Shown here one piece after another: positions 35,951-45,344 of a stretch of DNA of 64,000 nt. Both the position numbers and the translations under genes were made by a program. Numbering within the stretch: position 1 is the first letter of the stretch; each line of letters begins with the position of its first letter. The DNA comes from Longimicrobiales bacterium. GTDB lineage: Bacteria; Gemmatimonadota; Gemmatimonadetes; Longimicrobiales; Gaopeijiaceae. Under the pieces are notes generated by a model. The model saw nothing but the letters and a program-made list of their open reading frames with translations. It searched no databases and was not told the DNA's origin. The DNA is taken from positions 4,384,001-4,448,000 of the forward strand of contig OX639991.1 of the NCBI GenBank assembly GCA_951828585.1, written 5' to 3'.

Positions 35951-37162
35951 CTACCCGAGCACCCGCCCCAGGTCCACGCACAGATCCTCGGGGTCCTCCA
36001 GTCCCACCGACATCCGGAAGATTCCGTCGCCGGCGTACTCGCGGTAGCTCTCCAGCTGCGCGCCCTCAAGCCGGAAGGAACTCTCCATGAGCGGCTCCGT
36101 GTCCAGCCGGAAGACGAGGCTGCGGTGGTGCCCCAGGGAGACCGCATAGTGGATGACCCGCAGCCCGCGCGCCATGCGTTCGGCCATTTCGGCCCCGTCC
36201 CCGGTCTGGAAGGTGAGCATGCCCGAGAAGTTGTCCATCTGGCGGCGGGCAAGGTCGTGCTGCGGATGGGACGCCAGACCCGGATGGATGACCCGGGTGA
36301 CGCGCGGGTGCGCCTCCAGGAACCGCGCCACCGCCAGCGCGTTCTCCTCGTGGGCCTGCATGCGGAGCGGCAGCGTGGCGGCGCCCCGCATGATGAGCCA
36401 CGCGTTGAAGGGCGACAGCACGCCGCCGTAGTGGATGCCGGCCTCGAGCCGCAGGGCCGCGATGTCGTCGCGGCTGCCGAGCACCGCTCCACCCACCGCG
36501 TCCCCGTGCCCGCCGATGTACTTGGTCAGCGAGTGCATGACGTAGTGTGCGCCCAGCTCCAGGGGACGCGTGGCAACCGGCGTGGCGAAGGTGGAATCGA
36601 CGGCCACGCGCGCCCCGCCGTGCGCCTCCGCGATCGCCGCCACGGCCGCGATGTCGGTCAGGCGCACGATCGGGTTGGCGGGCGTCTCGAGCCAGATCAG
36701 CTTCGTGGCGGGCCGGAGCGCCGCCTCGACGTTGCGCGGATCCGAGGTGTCGGCAAACGAGACATCGATCCCCAGCCGCGGCAGCGTGTCGCGCCCCAGT
36801 TCGGCCACCCCCGCGTAGTTGGTGTCCGACATGACGACGTGGTCGCCGCTCTTCAGCAGCGAGAGCAGGAGGCCCGCCGCCGCGGCCATCCCAGAGCCGA
36901 AACAGAGACACGCCTCGGCGCCCTCCAGCGCGCACAGCTTGGCCTCGAGCTGGGCCACGGTGGGGTTCGACCAGCGCGTGTAGAGGTAGCCGGAGTCTTC
37001 GTCCATGTCGTGGGCGGAGAAACCGGTCGGGTCCCGCGTGACGAAGGTGGACGACATGACCAGGTTGGGGGACGAGGCGCCGGTGGTGGGGTCGGGGCGC
37101 TCGCCCGCGTGGACGGCGGCGGTGCGGAGGCGGGGGGTCATGGGCTCAGCGGCAGGGGACAT
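35951..37162 (-). CDS. Cystathionine gamma-synthase / methionine gamma-lyase family enzyme
   Basis: A 403-residue PLP enzyme of trans-sulfuration. The phosphate loop lies in CFGSGMAAAAG. The aspartate of AVDSTFATPVATRPLELGA contacts the ring nitrogen, and the Schiff-base lysine is in MHSLTKYIGGHGD. YTRWSNPTVAQLEAKL is the subunit-crossing Tyr/Arg motif. Members exchange or cleave C-S bonds of cystathionine, homoserine esters or methionine; sequence alone does not separate synthase from lyase. The start may be the ATG at 37162 or at 37141 (MTPRLRTAAVHAG), which is nearer the family start. No ribosome site distinguishes them. Confidence 0.9.
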   Translation of the reverse strand: MSPAAEPMTPRLRTAAVHAGERPDPTTGASSPNLVMSSTFVTRDPTGFSAHDMDEDSGYLYTRWSNPTVAQLEAKLCALEGAEACLCFGSGMAAAAGLLLSLLKSGDHVVMSDTNYAGVAELGRDTLPRLGIDVSFADTSDPRNVEAALRPATKLIWLETPANPIVRLTDIAAVAAIAEAHGGARVAVDSTFATPVATRPLELGAHYVMHSLTKYIGGHGDAVGGAVLGSRDDIAALRLEAGIHYGGVLSPFNAWLIMRGAATLPLRMQAHEENALAVARFLEAHPRVTRVIHPGLASHPQHDLARRQMDNFSGMLTFQTGDGAEMAERMARGLRVIHYAVSLGHHRSLVFRLDTEPLMESSFRLEGAQLESYREYAGDGIFRMSVGLEDPEDLCVDLGRVLG

Positions 37163-37178
37163 TCGTCGTAGCGGACCA

Positions 37179-37619
37179 TCAACCGGGCCAGAGCGGGCGT
37201 GTCGTCGTCGGTTTCGTCGAAGAGACAGGACGGACCCGAATCACCTCGACATCGTATTGCTGAACCACGCGATCGGCCGTGACGAGGGGCTTCCCTTCGA
37301 TTCGCGACTGAGCCACCAGCAGGCGGTCGAAGGGGTCGCGGTGGTGGGGCGGCAGCGCCGCCGCGGCGAGCGCGTGTGCGTGCGAGACAGGGAGTTCGCG
37401 GGTGCCGGTCCGCCGCATCCCTGCCGGAACGTAGACTGTCGGCGGTTCAGGCAGCGTGAGCCGTCCGGTCGCGTGCTTGATGCCGATCTCCCAGGCGCTG
37501 GCGGCGGAGAGGAAGAGGTCGACCGCGCGATCGGCAAGTTTGTTGAGCAGCCTGTCGGGGAACCGTTCGGGCTCGGTCTGGAGCCAGAGCCAGCAGCGGG
37601 TGTCCAGGAGATAGCCCAC
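37179..37619 (-). CDS. vapC: PIN-domain toxin (VapC family)
   Basis: A 146-residue PIN-fold ribonuclease. The acidic residues of the metal site are present: Asp in YLLDTRCWLW, Glu in SAWEIGIK, Asp in HHRDPFDRLL and Asp in LVTADRVV. VapC-type toxins cut tRNA or rRNA to stop growth until bound by antitoxin. It starts with GTG at 37619, sharing one base with the antitoxin stop (TAGTG), the usual coupling of these modules. The last residues (SSTKPTTTRPLWPG) extend past the family domain. Confidence 0.9.
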   Translation of the reverse strand: MGYLLDTRCWLWLQTEPERFPDRLLNKLADRAVDLFLSAASAWEIGIKHATGRLTLPEPPTVYVPAGMRRTGTRELPVSHAHALAAAALPPHHRDPFDRLLVAQSRIEGKPLVTADRVVQQYDVEVIRVRPVSSTKPTTTRPLWPG

Positions 37620-37852
37620 TACTCGCGACCCTCGAAGTCGCGCAGCAACTCTTCGGCCAGCGGGGCGTCGAAGTCGTCCGGCACGACGAAACGTCTCCGG
37701 TCCTGGCCAAAGCTCCGCCTGCTCTCGTAGACCGGCGCCAGACGGGCCACTGGCAGCCCGGAACGGGTGATGACCACCTCTTCACCCGCTTCGGCACGCC
37801 GAAGCAGCCGCGACAGGTGGGTCTTGGCTTCGTGGACGCTGTACTCTTTCAT
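37619..37852 (-). CDS. Phd/YefM-type antitoxin
   Basis: A 77-residue antitoxin. The N-terminal Phd fold (YSVHEAKTHLSRLLRRAEAGEEVVITRSGLPVARLAPV) binds operator DNA as a dimer. The C-terminal tail (from about residue 45) wraps the toxin. It pairs with the PIN toxin directly downstream. Upstream is a promoter whose -10 ends 8 bases before the ATG, so the transcript may be almost leaderless; no ribosome site is present. Confidence 0.9.
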   Translation of the reverse strand: MKEYSVHEAKTHLSRLLRRAEAGEEVVITRSGLPVARLAPVYESRRSFGQDRRRFVVPDDFDAPLAEELLRDFEGRE

Positions 37853-37859
37853 GGTCCGT

Positions 37860-37889
37860 AAAATAGACTAATCCCTTGACTAAGATCAA
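37860..37889 (-). promoter_or_regulatory. Toxin-antitoxin promoter with direct-repeat operator
   Basis: On the minus strand TTGATC (37889-37884) and TATTTT (37865-37860) are spaced by 18 bases. The spacer is filled by two TTAGTC direct repeats (plus-strand GACTAA at 37866-37871 and 37878-37883), 12 bases apart. This suits cooperative binding of Phd dimers and autorepression. Confidence 0.45.
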
Positions 37890-37963
37890 TGGCATTGCCC
37901 CCCCGCCGCGGCTTCGGATACCCTTGAAGTCCCCAACGCCCATCCCCACCCCCCCGCCCCACC

Positions 37964-40300
37964 ATGCGACACACACAGCGCACACTCCGCGTCCTCGCCT
38001 GCACCATCGCCGCGGCCACCCTCCCCCACCCCGCCCCCCTCCCCGCCCAGCAACCCCCCACCCCCGTCACGGCCCGGGACTACGCACGCGCCGAATCCTT
38101 CCTGGGCACGGCCACCTCTCCCCTCGTCTTCGGCGCATCCGTCCAGCCCAACTGGCTGCCCGGCGGCCGTTTCTGGTACCGCAACACCATACCCGGCGGC
38201 GCGGAGTTCATCCTGGTCGACCCCATCGCCCGCACCCGCGCCCGCGCCTTCGACCACGAGCGCTTGGCCACCGCCCTCGGCGCGGCCACCGACACCACCT
38301 ACGCGCCCCTCGCCCTCCCATTCCGCACCTTCGACCTCACCCTTTCCGGCGACGCCCTCACCGCCCGCGTCCGCGACTCCCGCCTCCGCTGCGACCTCCG
38401 CGCCTACACCTGTTCCCCCGCCGCCCCCACTCCCCCACGCGACCCCAACGCAATCACCTCCCCCGACGCCACGAAGGCCGCCTTCATCCGCGACCACAAC
38501 CTCTGGGTGCGCGACCTGGAGACCGGCGCCGAGACCCCGCTCACCACCGATGGCGTCGAGGACTACGGCTACGCGACCAACAACGCGGGCTGGGTCAAGC
38601 GCGACTCGCCGGTGCTGCTGTGGTCGCCCGGCTCGGACATGATCGCCACCTTCCAGCACGACGGGCGCGGCGTGGGCATGATGTACATGGCCACCACGAA
38701 GGTGGGCCACCCGGAGCTCTCGGCGTGGAGGTATCCGCTGGTGGGGGACAGCCTGATCTTCCGCATCAGCCGGGTGGTGGTCCACCTGGACGGCCCCCGT
38801 GTGGTGCGTCTGCGGATGCCCCCCGACCCGCACCGCTCCTCGACCACGGACCATGTCGCGGGCGGGGGCGGCGTCTTCCTCGACGTGGAGTGGAGCGGCG
38901 ACGGCTCGCAGCTGGCCTTCCTGACGAACTCGCGCGACCACAAGCGCGCCGAGCTCAGGGTGGCCGACCCAGAGACGGGCGCCGTGCGGGATGTCCTGGA
39001 GGAAACCGAGGAGACCTTCTTCGAGTCGGGGGCACGCACCGCGAACTGGCGGGTGCTCGAAGAGTCCAACGAAGTCCTCTGGTTCTCCAAGCGGCACAAC
39101 TGGGGGCACCTCTACCGCTACGACCTATCCACGGGTGAATTGCTGGGCCGGATCACGACGGGCGAATGGAACGTGCTGCAGCTGCTGCGGGTAGACGAGG
39201 AGTCGCGCACCCTCTACTTCACGGGCGCGGGGCGCGAACCCGGCGATCCGTACTTCCAGCACCTCTACCGGATCGGCATGGACGGGACCGGGCTGGAACT
39301 CCTCACCCCCGACAGCGCCAACCATTCAGTCACCCTCTCACCCGACGGCAAGCATTTCGTGGACAGCTACTCCACCCCTGTCACGCCCCCGGTGACGGTC
39401 GTGCGCAACCTGGACGGCCGGGTCGTCATGGAGCTGGAGCGCGCCGACATCTCGCGGCTGGTCGATAGCGGCTGGCGGCCGCCCGAGCCCTTCACCGTCA
39501 AGGCGCGGGACGGCGAGACCGACCTGTACGGGCTGATGTACAAACCCACCCGTTTCGACGCGTCGCGCACGTATCCGGTGGTCAACTACCTGTACCCGGG
39601 ACCGCAATCGGGGAGCGTGGGATCGCGGTCCTTTCGGCCGTCGCGGGGGGACAAGCAGGCGATCGCCGAGCTGGGGTTCATCGTGGTCGAGGTGGATGCG
39701 ATGGGGACGCCGGGGAGGTCGAAGGCGTTCCACGACGCGTACTACGGCAACATGGGCGACAACGGGCTGCCCGATCAGGTGGCGATGATCCGCCAGCTCG
39801 GGGCGCGCCACTCCTGGATGGATCGGGACCGGGTGGGCATCTGGGGGCATTCGGGCGGCGGCTTCGCCAGCACGGCCGGGATTCTGCGCTACCCCGACTT
39901 CTACAAGGTCGCGGTCTCGCAGGCGGGCAATCACGACAACCGCAACTACGAGGACGACTGGGGCGAAAAGTGGCAGGGGCTGCTCGAGACCTACCCCGAC
40001 GGCACCACCAACTACGACAACCAGGCCAACCAGCTGGTCGCGGAAAACCTGAAGGGCAAACTGCTCCTGGCCCACGGGACCATGGACACGAACGTGCCGG
40101 CGTACAACACCCTGCTGGTCGTGGACGCGCTGATCGCCGCCAACAAGGACTTCGACCTTCTCATGCTGCCCAACCGCGGACATGGATTCGGCAACGAGCC
40201 GTATATGATGAGGCGGCGTTGGGACTACTTCGTGCGTCACCTGCTGGGAGTGGAGCCGCCCGAGTATACGATCGGGGCGGGGGGGAGGCCGGTGAGCTGA
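37964..40300 (+). CDS. Secreted dipeptidyl peptidase IV-like serine peptidase (S9B)
   Basis: A 778-residue exported peptidase. It has a signal peptide (about 1-28, ending LPAQQ), an N-terminal eight-bladed propeller typical of DPP-IV (residues about 60-510), and a C-terminal alpha/beta hydrolase domain. The catalytic Ser630 is in GHSGGG, the Asp in LAHGTMDTNVP and the His in LPNRGHGF. It removes dipeptides from peptide N-termini, often after proline, in the periplasm or at the surface. Codons end mostly in C over the first third and more often in G later. Confidence 0.92.
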   Translation: MRHTQRTLRVLACTIAAATLPHPAPLPAQQPPTPVTARDYARAESFLGTATSPLVFGASVQPNWLPGGRFWYRNTIPGGAEFILVDPIARTRARAFDHERLATALGAATDTTYAPLALPFRTFDLTLSGDALTARVRDSRLRCDLRAYTCSPAAPTPPRDPNAITSPDATKAAFIRDHNLWVRDLETGAETPLTTDGVEDYGYATNNAGWVKRDSPVLLWSPGSDMIATFQHDGRGVGMMYMATTKVGHPELSAWRYPLVGDSLIFRISRVVVHLDGPRVVRLRMPPDPHRSSTTDHVAGGGGVFLDVEWSGDGSQLAFLTNSRDHKRAELRVADPETGAVRDVLEETEETFFESGARTANWRVLEESNEVLWFSKRHNWGHLYRYDLSTGELLGRITTGEWNVLQLLRVDEESRTLYFTGAGREPGDPYFQHLYRIGMDGTGLELLTPDSANHSVTLSPDGKHFVDSYSTPVTPPVTVVRNLDGRVVMELERADISRLVDSGWRPPEPFTVKARDGETDLYGLMYKPTRFDASRTYPVVNYLYPGPQSGSVGSRSFRPSRGDKQAIAELGFIVVEVDAMGTPGRSKAFHDAYYGNMGDNGLPDQVAMIRQLGARHSWMDRDRVGIWGHSGGGFASTAGILRYPDFYKVAVSQAGNHDNRNYEDDWGEKWQGLLETYPDGTTNYDNQANQLVAENLKGKLLLAHGTMDTNVPAYNTLLVVDALIAANKDFDLLMLPNRGHGFGNEPYMMRRRWDYFVRHLLGVEPPEYTIGAGGRPVS

Positions 40301-40440
40301 TGACCGCCTCAGCAGCCACCGCGCCCGCCGGCGCGCACTTGCCGCCGAACATCACCATCGGCAGCTTTCGAACTGTGGCAGAACAGCCGGGGACGCGGAC
40401 GGCATCACGGCGCCCAAGTCCCCCCGGAAAGGATTGAAGA

Positions 40441-41211
40441 GTGGCAAAACCCACCACCTCCCCCCGCCTCGCGGGATCTGTGCGCGCAATGCTCGCGGTT
40501 CTGGCCCTGGCCCTCGTGTCCGCTCCCGGCGCATCCGCGCAGGAGGAGCAGGAAGTTCATGGCCGTGCCTGGCAGTTGGCCTTGTGGATGAAGGGTGGCT
40601 ACCAGATCTCCGCCGGCTACCTGGCCAACAACGCGCCAAGCGATGTCCCGGATTTGAGGCTGCTGGAAACCGTGGCCGAAATGGGTACTGCCGCGCGCTT
40701 CGGCGGGGGAATCGAATTGCGTCTTCCGAATCACGATCTCGCCGCGCGGCTTGGCTGGGAGATCTTGCGGGGTGCGGAGGTCTCGGGCCAGATCGCGGCC
40801 TGCCAACTCTTCGAAGGCGACCTGTGCGAGCCGCGGGTGGCCCCGGCCGAAGTCTGGAGCATTTCTTCGGTGTTCCGCATGATCTCGGGCAACCCGGAGA
40901 GCCTGCTCCGTCCGGTGATTCTGGCGGGAGGAGGTCTCAGGGGATTCACCTACACCGTTCCTTCCTGCCCCGATCCCTCAGTCGGCGACGCCTACCGGGT
41001 CTGCTCCGCGATCGTCGATCTATTCGAAGACCCGAAGCCACACTTCTTCCTGCAGGTCGGAGCCGGAGTCCAGGCCACCGCGAGCCGCTTCGTCTTCGAG
41101 TTGGGCGGATACGCTGCGACGGCACGCTACCAGGGCGGATCGGCCCGCACCGATGGCAACTGGTACCACGATCTTCGCCTCGAGTTTTCCACCAGTACGC
41201 GGATCTTCTGA
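40441..41211 (+). CDS. Outer-membrane beta-barrel-like exported protein
   Basis: A 256-residue protein of unrecognised family. A signal peptide (AMLAVLALALVSAPGASAQ) is followed by alternating amphipathic strands ending in DLRLEFSTSTRIF, whose C-terminal Phe is typical of outer-membrane barrels. Three cysteines in the middle (ACQLFEGDLCE) and two later (SCPDPSVGDAYRVCS) may form loop disulfides. It starts with GTG at 40441; a purine-rich GGAAAGG lies about 8 bases upstream. It ends 16 bases before the GWxTD gene, so both may be one transcript. Confidence 0.6.
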   Translation: MAKPTTSPRLAGSVRAMLAVLALALVSAPGASAQEEQEVHGRAWQLALWMKGGYQISAGYLANNAPSDVPDLRLLETVAEMGTAARFGGGIELRLPNHDLAARLGWEILRGAEVSGQIAACQLFEGDLCEPRVAPAEVWSISSVFRMISGNPESLLRPVILAGGGLRGFTYTVPSCPDPSVGDAYRVCSAIVDLFEDPKPHFFLQVGAGVQATASRFVFELGGYAATARYQGGSARTDGNWYHDLRLEFSTSTRIF

Positions 41212-41227
41212 CGCACAGCCCTTCATC

Positions 41228-43105
41228 GTGAAAGCACCTGGCCTCCTCCTGCTCCTCGCCCTGACACCCGTTGCGGGGCAGACCGTCGCCGACACGCGAC
41301 CGGACGGGATCCCCCCACAGACCGCCGCCGACCCGTGGCAGGAGGGACTCGACCTGATCGAGGCCGGCGATGTCGAAGGCGCGCTCCTGCTCTGGCTCGA
41401 CTCGCGTGACGCGTTGACCGCGGCGGGAGCCGAAGACCCGCGCATCGGCACCCGCTTCATCGAGGCGGTGGTGGAGCACGGCCTGGGCAGTCTCACCGAG
41501 AGCGCCACGGAGATGTTCTACTGGGGCCTGTCCCGGCAAGGACCGTACCCCGAGGAGATCCGCGAGGAGATCCTGGCCGAGGGGCGCCGGACCTTCGTGC
41601 TCACCGATACGCTGGTGGCCGCGTACTGGGAGAATGTGGGGCGTGAGAACCCGGAGGCGCTCGCGACCGCAGTCAAGCAGTTCTGGATCGAGCGCGACCC
41701 CACGCCCACCACACCGCTGAACGAGCGCCTGGTGGAGCACTGGCAGCGCGTGGTGCACGCGCGGCGCAACTACGTCTACAACAACAGCTCGCCCTTCCGG
41801 ACCGACGACCGCGGCATCCTGTACGTGAAGTACGGGATCCCGGACCGCGTCACCCGAGGTCACCTGGGGATCAACTCGGCCGACCGTCGCAGCCACGGCA
41901 TCTCCGACGAGGACTGGGCGCGTTTCGACCGCCAGCCCCAGTACGAGATCTGGCGCTATGCGCGGCCGGACGCACGCGACTTCTACTACTACCTCTTTGG
42001 CAACCTCGACGGCACCGGGCCCTTCGAGCAGGTGGACGGCCTGCACAGGATCCTTCCCTCCAACGCGAGGTCGTACAAGCACCGGGATATCCGCTTTCAG
42101 CACTACCTGGAGCTCTTCTACTACGCCGACCTCGCCAGGATGGGCGGCCCCTACGGGCAGCGCCTGGCCGAGCTCGAGAGGCGCTGGTACGGATCGCGGG
42201 TACCCAACGAGGGTTCGCTCGAAGCTGTTTCGCAGCAGTTCATCGAGGACGACCGCTGGATGGCGCGCGAGCCCCGCCCGCCCGCATCCTCGCCGCTGGA
42301 CGACTCGCCCAAGAGCGCGCTCTCGGCCCAGGTGGCGCGCGTCCTCGAAGGCGGCGAGCCGAGGATCCTCGTGCTGGCCGTTTCTTCGCCACTGTGGAGG
42401 CCGCGAATTGAGCGCGGCTCGCTCGGCGACAGCCTGGTGCTGGCCCCGTTCGCGGCCCGCCACACCGTGGTGATGCGCGACCGGCGGCTGGACGAGATCG
42501 CGCGCGGCGGAATGCTCCCCGTGGATGGTCAGGGCGACATCTCGACGATGGTGCTGCGCCACGCCCCTGCGATCCGTCACCTGACGGTTGCCGCGGAGCA
42601 TAGCGTGGAAGGAGAGGAGGAGCCGGACTCGGTGGGGGTCCTGCCCGGGCACCGGCACTTCGCCGTCGCCCCCCCCCTGCGACGGGGCGAATCCGAACTG
42701 GAGGTAAGCGATCTGATCGTCGGACTCGCGCCACGCGCGGAAATCCCCATGGAGGGCATTCCCGTACCGGTCCTGCCCGCTACGCGGTTCTGGCGCCGCG
42801 ACCAGATGCGGGTCTACTTCGAGATCTATCGGCCCGCCTCGGTGCCGGAAGGCGAGACCGGCACCTTCGATGTACGGCTCAGGATTGACCGGCTTGATGG
42901 TCCTCCGGTGCCAGGCCGGGAAATCGCTGGGCGAGCTGTCGTCACGGTTACGATCGATTCCCCCGCTCCCGACGGGCAGCACTTCCTCGACCTCGATCTC
43001 CGCAACGAAGTGCCCGGAGACCTGCGGATCGTCGTCGAGGTCACCGACAAGGAAACGGGGGCCACCCGAACCCGGGTGACCCCCGTGCGCCTCCTCGCGA
43101 ACTGA
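41228..43105 (+). CDS. GWxTD domain exported protein
   Basis: A 625-residue exported protein with a short signal (VKAPGLLLLLALTPVAGQ). The GWxTD-type core lies around residues 165-210: AVKQFWIERDPTP, then SSPFRTDDRGILYVKYGIPDRV. It has Phe-Arg for the usual Gly-Trp-x before Thr-Asp. A TPR-like helical part (about 40-150) precedes it and beta-rich domains follow. The family is found in Bacteroidetes, Acidobacteria and Gemmatimonadetes; its function is unknown. The GTG at 41228 is chosen as it starts the signal peptide. Confidence 0.75.
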   Translation: MKAPGLLLLLALTPVAGQTVADTRPDGIPPQTAADPWQEGLDLIEAGDVEGALLLWLDSRDALTAAGAEDPRIGTRFIEAVVEHGLGSLTESATEMFYWGLSRQGPYPEEIREEILAEGRRTFVLTDTLVAAYWENVGRENPEALATAVKQFWIERDPTPTTPLNERLVEHWQRVVHARRNYVYNNSSPFRTDDRGILYVKYGIPDRVTRGHLGINSADRRSHGISDEDWARFDRQPQYEIWRYARPDARDFYYYLFGNLDGTGPFEQVDGLHRILPSNARSYKHRDIRFQHYLELFYYADLARMGGPYGQRLAELERRWYGSRVPNEGSLEAVSQQFIEDDRWMAREPRPPASSPLDDSPKSALSAQVARVLEGGEPRILVLAVSSPLWRPRIERGSLGDSLVLAPFAARHTVVMRDRRLDEIARGGMLPVDGQGDISTMVLRHAPAIRHLTVAAEHSVEGEEEPDSVGVLPGHRHFAVAPPLRRGESELEVSDLIVGLAPRAEIPMEGIPVPVLPATRFWRRDQMRVYFEIYRPASVPEGETGTFDVRLRIDRLDGPPVPGREIAGRAVVTVTIDSPAPDGQHFLDLDLRNEVPGDLRIVVEVTDKETGATRTRVTPVRLLAN

Positions 43106-43107
43106 AG

Positions 43108-43122
43108 GGCGGCCGATCCGCC
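43108..43122. terminator. Possible shared terminator hairpin
   Basis: GGCGG, a 5-base loop, CCGCC, in the 23-base gap between two convergent genes. There is no T-run on either side, so it is a weak candidate. Confidence 0.25.
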
Positions 43123-43128
43123 TCTGGC

Positions 43129-43656
43129 TTACCGGCGCACGCCCGTTCGCACCTCCAGCATCAGGTCGGAGTAGATCGGGCGGTATTCCTCCACAACCTC
43201 CGGCGGAATCAGATGCGCGTGCCACTCGGGGGTGTTCGCCGTTGTGACGTGATTCTGAAGCTCCCAGTTGAAGCGGAACACTCCGGCCTCCAGTCGCCGT
43301 CCCTGTATCACGATCCGGTTGCGGGCGTTGGTCACACCCTGGGCCTCTTCCACCGCGAGCACGTCCCGGGTTGTCCAGGCCGTCTCGTAGTAGAGGTCGC
43401 GCGCGGCCTCCTCCTGGCGATCGAGCCGGAGTGCGTACTTGCGGACCATCTTGTCGAGTCCGGCCTCCAGGGTGCCCCGGGTGATCCGGCCCATGTCCTC
43501 CCGCCAGAGCGTCTCGCTGTACCCCTGGACTCCGCCGGAAGCGCATCCGCTCGCCAGGAGTCCACCGACCGTGGCCACGGCGAGCCACGCGGCGAGAACG
43601 CGCGCGTGGCTCCCCGAAGCCCGGTACCTGCCCGTGCTAGTGTCTCCTGGGCTCAT
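43129..43656 (-). CDS. Lipoprotein of unknown function downstream of SusD
   Basis: A 175-residue protein with a membrane-like signal and lipobox (VATVGGLLASGCASGG; Cys near residue 38). The mature part is helical and charged (WREDMGRITRGTLEAGLDKMVRKYALRLDRQEEAARDLYYETAW), then has a short beta stretch with no motif I recognise. It has no cysteine besides the anchor. Its start overlaps the last 20 bases of the SusD-like gene in another frame, so it is very likely the third gene of the susC-susD unit and may be an accessory surface lipoprotein. Confidence 0.6.
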   Translation of the reverse strand: MSPGDTSTGRYRASGSHARVLAAWLAVATVGGLLASGCASGGVQGYSETLWREDMGRITRGTLEAGLDKMVRKYALRLDRQEEAARDLYYETAWTTRDVLAVEEAQGVTNARNRIVIQGRRLEAGVFRFNWELQNHVTTANTPEWHAHLIPPEVVEEYRPIYSDLMLEVRTGVRR

Positions 43657-45310
43657 ACTCGATGCTCTCCAGGTTCGCCCTGTCCCACGATTCCAGCGCC
43701 AGGCGCTTGGCCAACAACGTCAGTGGGTCCGTGTTGTCGAGGTAGGCCGACATGTCCCCTGCCGAGCTTTCGCCACCCGGTCCGCCGAAGCTGTAGATCT
43801 CCATCAGCAGTAGCAGGAGTTCGCTTCCCGGGACCGGAACCTGCTCCCAGGTAAAGTTCACCAGGTCGCCCCAGCCGCGGTCGTCGAAGTACTCGGTACC
43901 GAAGCCGTAGTGGAACACTTCGATCCGCTTCTCGTACTTGAGCGCGTCCCAGAGCGTACCGCACGACCCGTCGGGCATCTGCGGCACGCAGCGATCGCCT
44001 CCAGGGGCTACGCCGTTGGGGTCGGTGAACGGGGGCAGGTGTCCGCGGGCCCGGTACCTGTTGACCGTTTCCATCGCCGCGTCCCTGTTGCCCAGGCGGT
44101 AGTTGGCCTCGGCCGCAATGAACTCCAGCTCCATGTCGGTCATGTCCGGATACTCGCCCACCCAGTCGTTGTCGAACAGGTACCGCCAGCGCCAGTCGAT
44201 GTAGTTCGAGTAGTGGTAGATCCCGCGGTCGGCCGGGAAGGGGCTGTTCCCCATGTACCTGATGTACTCCCCACTCATCTTGGGGTCGCCCGCCGTGATG
44301 CGGCGGTCGTCGGTGTCGATGTCGAAGGGCCGCTTGCCGTCCGGGGGAGAGTTGATCCACTCCTCCCATTTTCCGGAGGCGTCGGCGGGGCCCACCGTCC
44401 GGTAGTCGATCCGGGCCCAGCCGGTGTAGTGCGCGGTATGATGCTTCGCCCGCGCCCAGGCCCAGTTGCCGCCCTCCTCGTAGTAGCCCGCGAAGGTCTG
44501 CGACAGGCCGGGGCTGGCGTCCTGCAGGATCGCCGCCCAATCGAGCGCGTCCCGTTCGCTGGGCGTGCGCGCGACCTGGGTCCGGAAGCGCGCCCGGTAG
44601 GCCCGCGCCAGCTCGGCCATGTACGCTGCCGACCAGTCGCGGTTGAATCCCACCCAGTTGGCGGGAATCGTGAACGAGGCCCCGCTGGCCATCTGGATGA
44701 CCTCGGCGAACTTCTGTTCCGCCGCCGCCCAGACCGCGGTATACGGCTGCATCGCGAAATCGGGCGAGTCGAAGTCGGTGGTCTCGTCCACGATGAAGGC
44801 CTGGTCGAAGATGAGCGCCAGATTCGCCAGCGACATGGCCTGCAGGTACTTGCCGAACACCTGCGCGCGTTCGGTGTTGTCCGGTCCGTCACCTTCCTGG
44901 ATCCTGACGCCTTCATCGATGGTGATGAGTCCGTCCCTCACCGCCGCCAGGGTCCGGTAGGAAAACAGCCACGGACTCTCGGCGAGGTTGTTGTAGCTGT
45001 ACGCGGGATCGTTGTTGTATGACTTGCGGGGCTCCCAGCCCGAATCCCGCATCCCCCAGTTGCCCCAGGAGGATGAATGGGCATCGGCGGCGGTACTCAG
45101 CGCCGCCGCGGGGTAGCTGTGGTGCGATGTCTGCCACCACGCCTGGAAGCCGCCGGAAATCAGCGACTCGACATCCGTGCCGCTCGCAAGCGCACGCTCC
45201 CGGTCGGGGTCGTTCAGATTCGTGACTTCGAGATCGACGCACGCGCCAGCGGCAACGGCCACCGCGGCGCAGACGCCGATCTTCCAGTCGATAAGCCTCT
45301 TGTATCTCAT
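43637..45310 (-). CDS. SusD/RagB-type substrate-binding lipoprotein
   Basis: A 557-residue surface lipoprotein: signal IDWKIGVCAAVAVAAGAC with the lipid cysteine at about 24. The SusD start DLEVTNLNDPDRERAL follows, then TPR helices (for example AAEANYRLGNRDAAMETVNRYRARG) and the typical C-terminal block LKYEKRIEVFHYGFGTEYFDDRGWGDL. It forms the lid over the SusC-type channel and captures substrate. In the RagAB system the substrate is peptide, in SusCD glycans; the surrounding peptidases make peptide more likely here. It is downstream of susC by 34 bases. Confidence 0.9.
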   Translation of the reverse strand: MRYKRLIDWKIGVCAAVAVAAGACVDLEVTNLNDPDRERALASGTDVESLISGGFQAWWQTSHHSYPAAALSTAADAHSSSWGNWGMRDSGWEPRKSYNNDPAYSYNNLAESPWLFSYRTLAAVRDGLITIDEGVRIQEGDGPDNTERAQVFGKYLQAMSLANLALIFDQAFIVDETTDFDSPDFAMQPYTAVWAAAEQKFAEVIQMASGASFTIPANWVGFNRDWSAAYMAELARAYRARFRTQVARTPSERDALDWAAILQDASPGLSQTFAGYYEEGGNWAWARAKHHTAHYTGWARIDYRTVGPADASGKWEEWINSPPDGKRPFDIDTDDRRITAGDPKMSGEYIRYMGNSPFPADRGIYHYSNYIDWRWRYLFDNDWVGEYPDMTDMELEFIAAEANYRLGNRDAAMETVNRYRARGHLPPFTDPNGVAPGGDRCVPQMPDGSCGTLWDALKYEKRIEVFHYGFGTEYFDDRGWGDLVNFTWEQVPVPGSELLLLLMEIYSFGGPGGESSAGDMSAYLDNTDPLTLLAKRLALESWDRANLESIEYEPRRH

Positions 45311-45344
45311 TGGCTTGGTGTTCCTTTCTCTCTTCGAGATTCGC

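Noticed and set aside
43108-43122. Strong intrinsic terminator
   Set aside because: The hairpin is short and lacks a T-run; listed only as a weak candidate.
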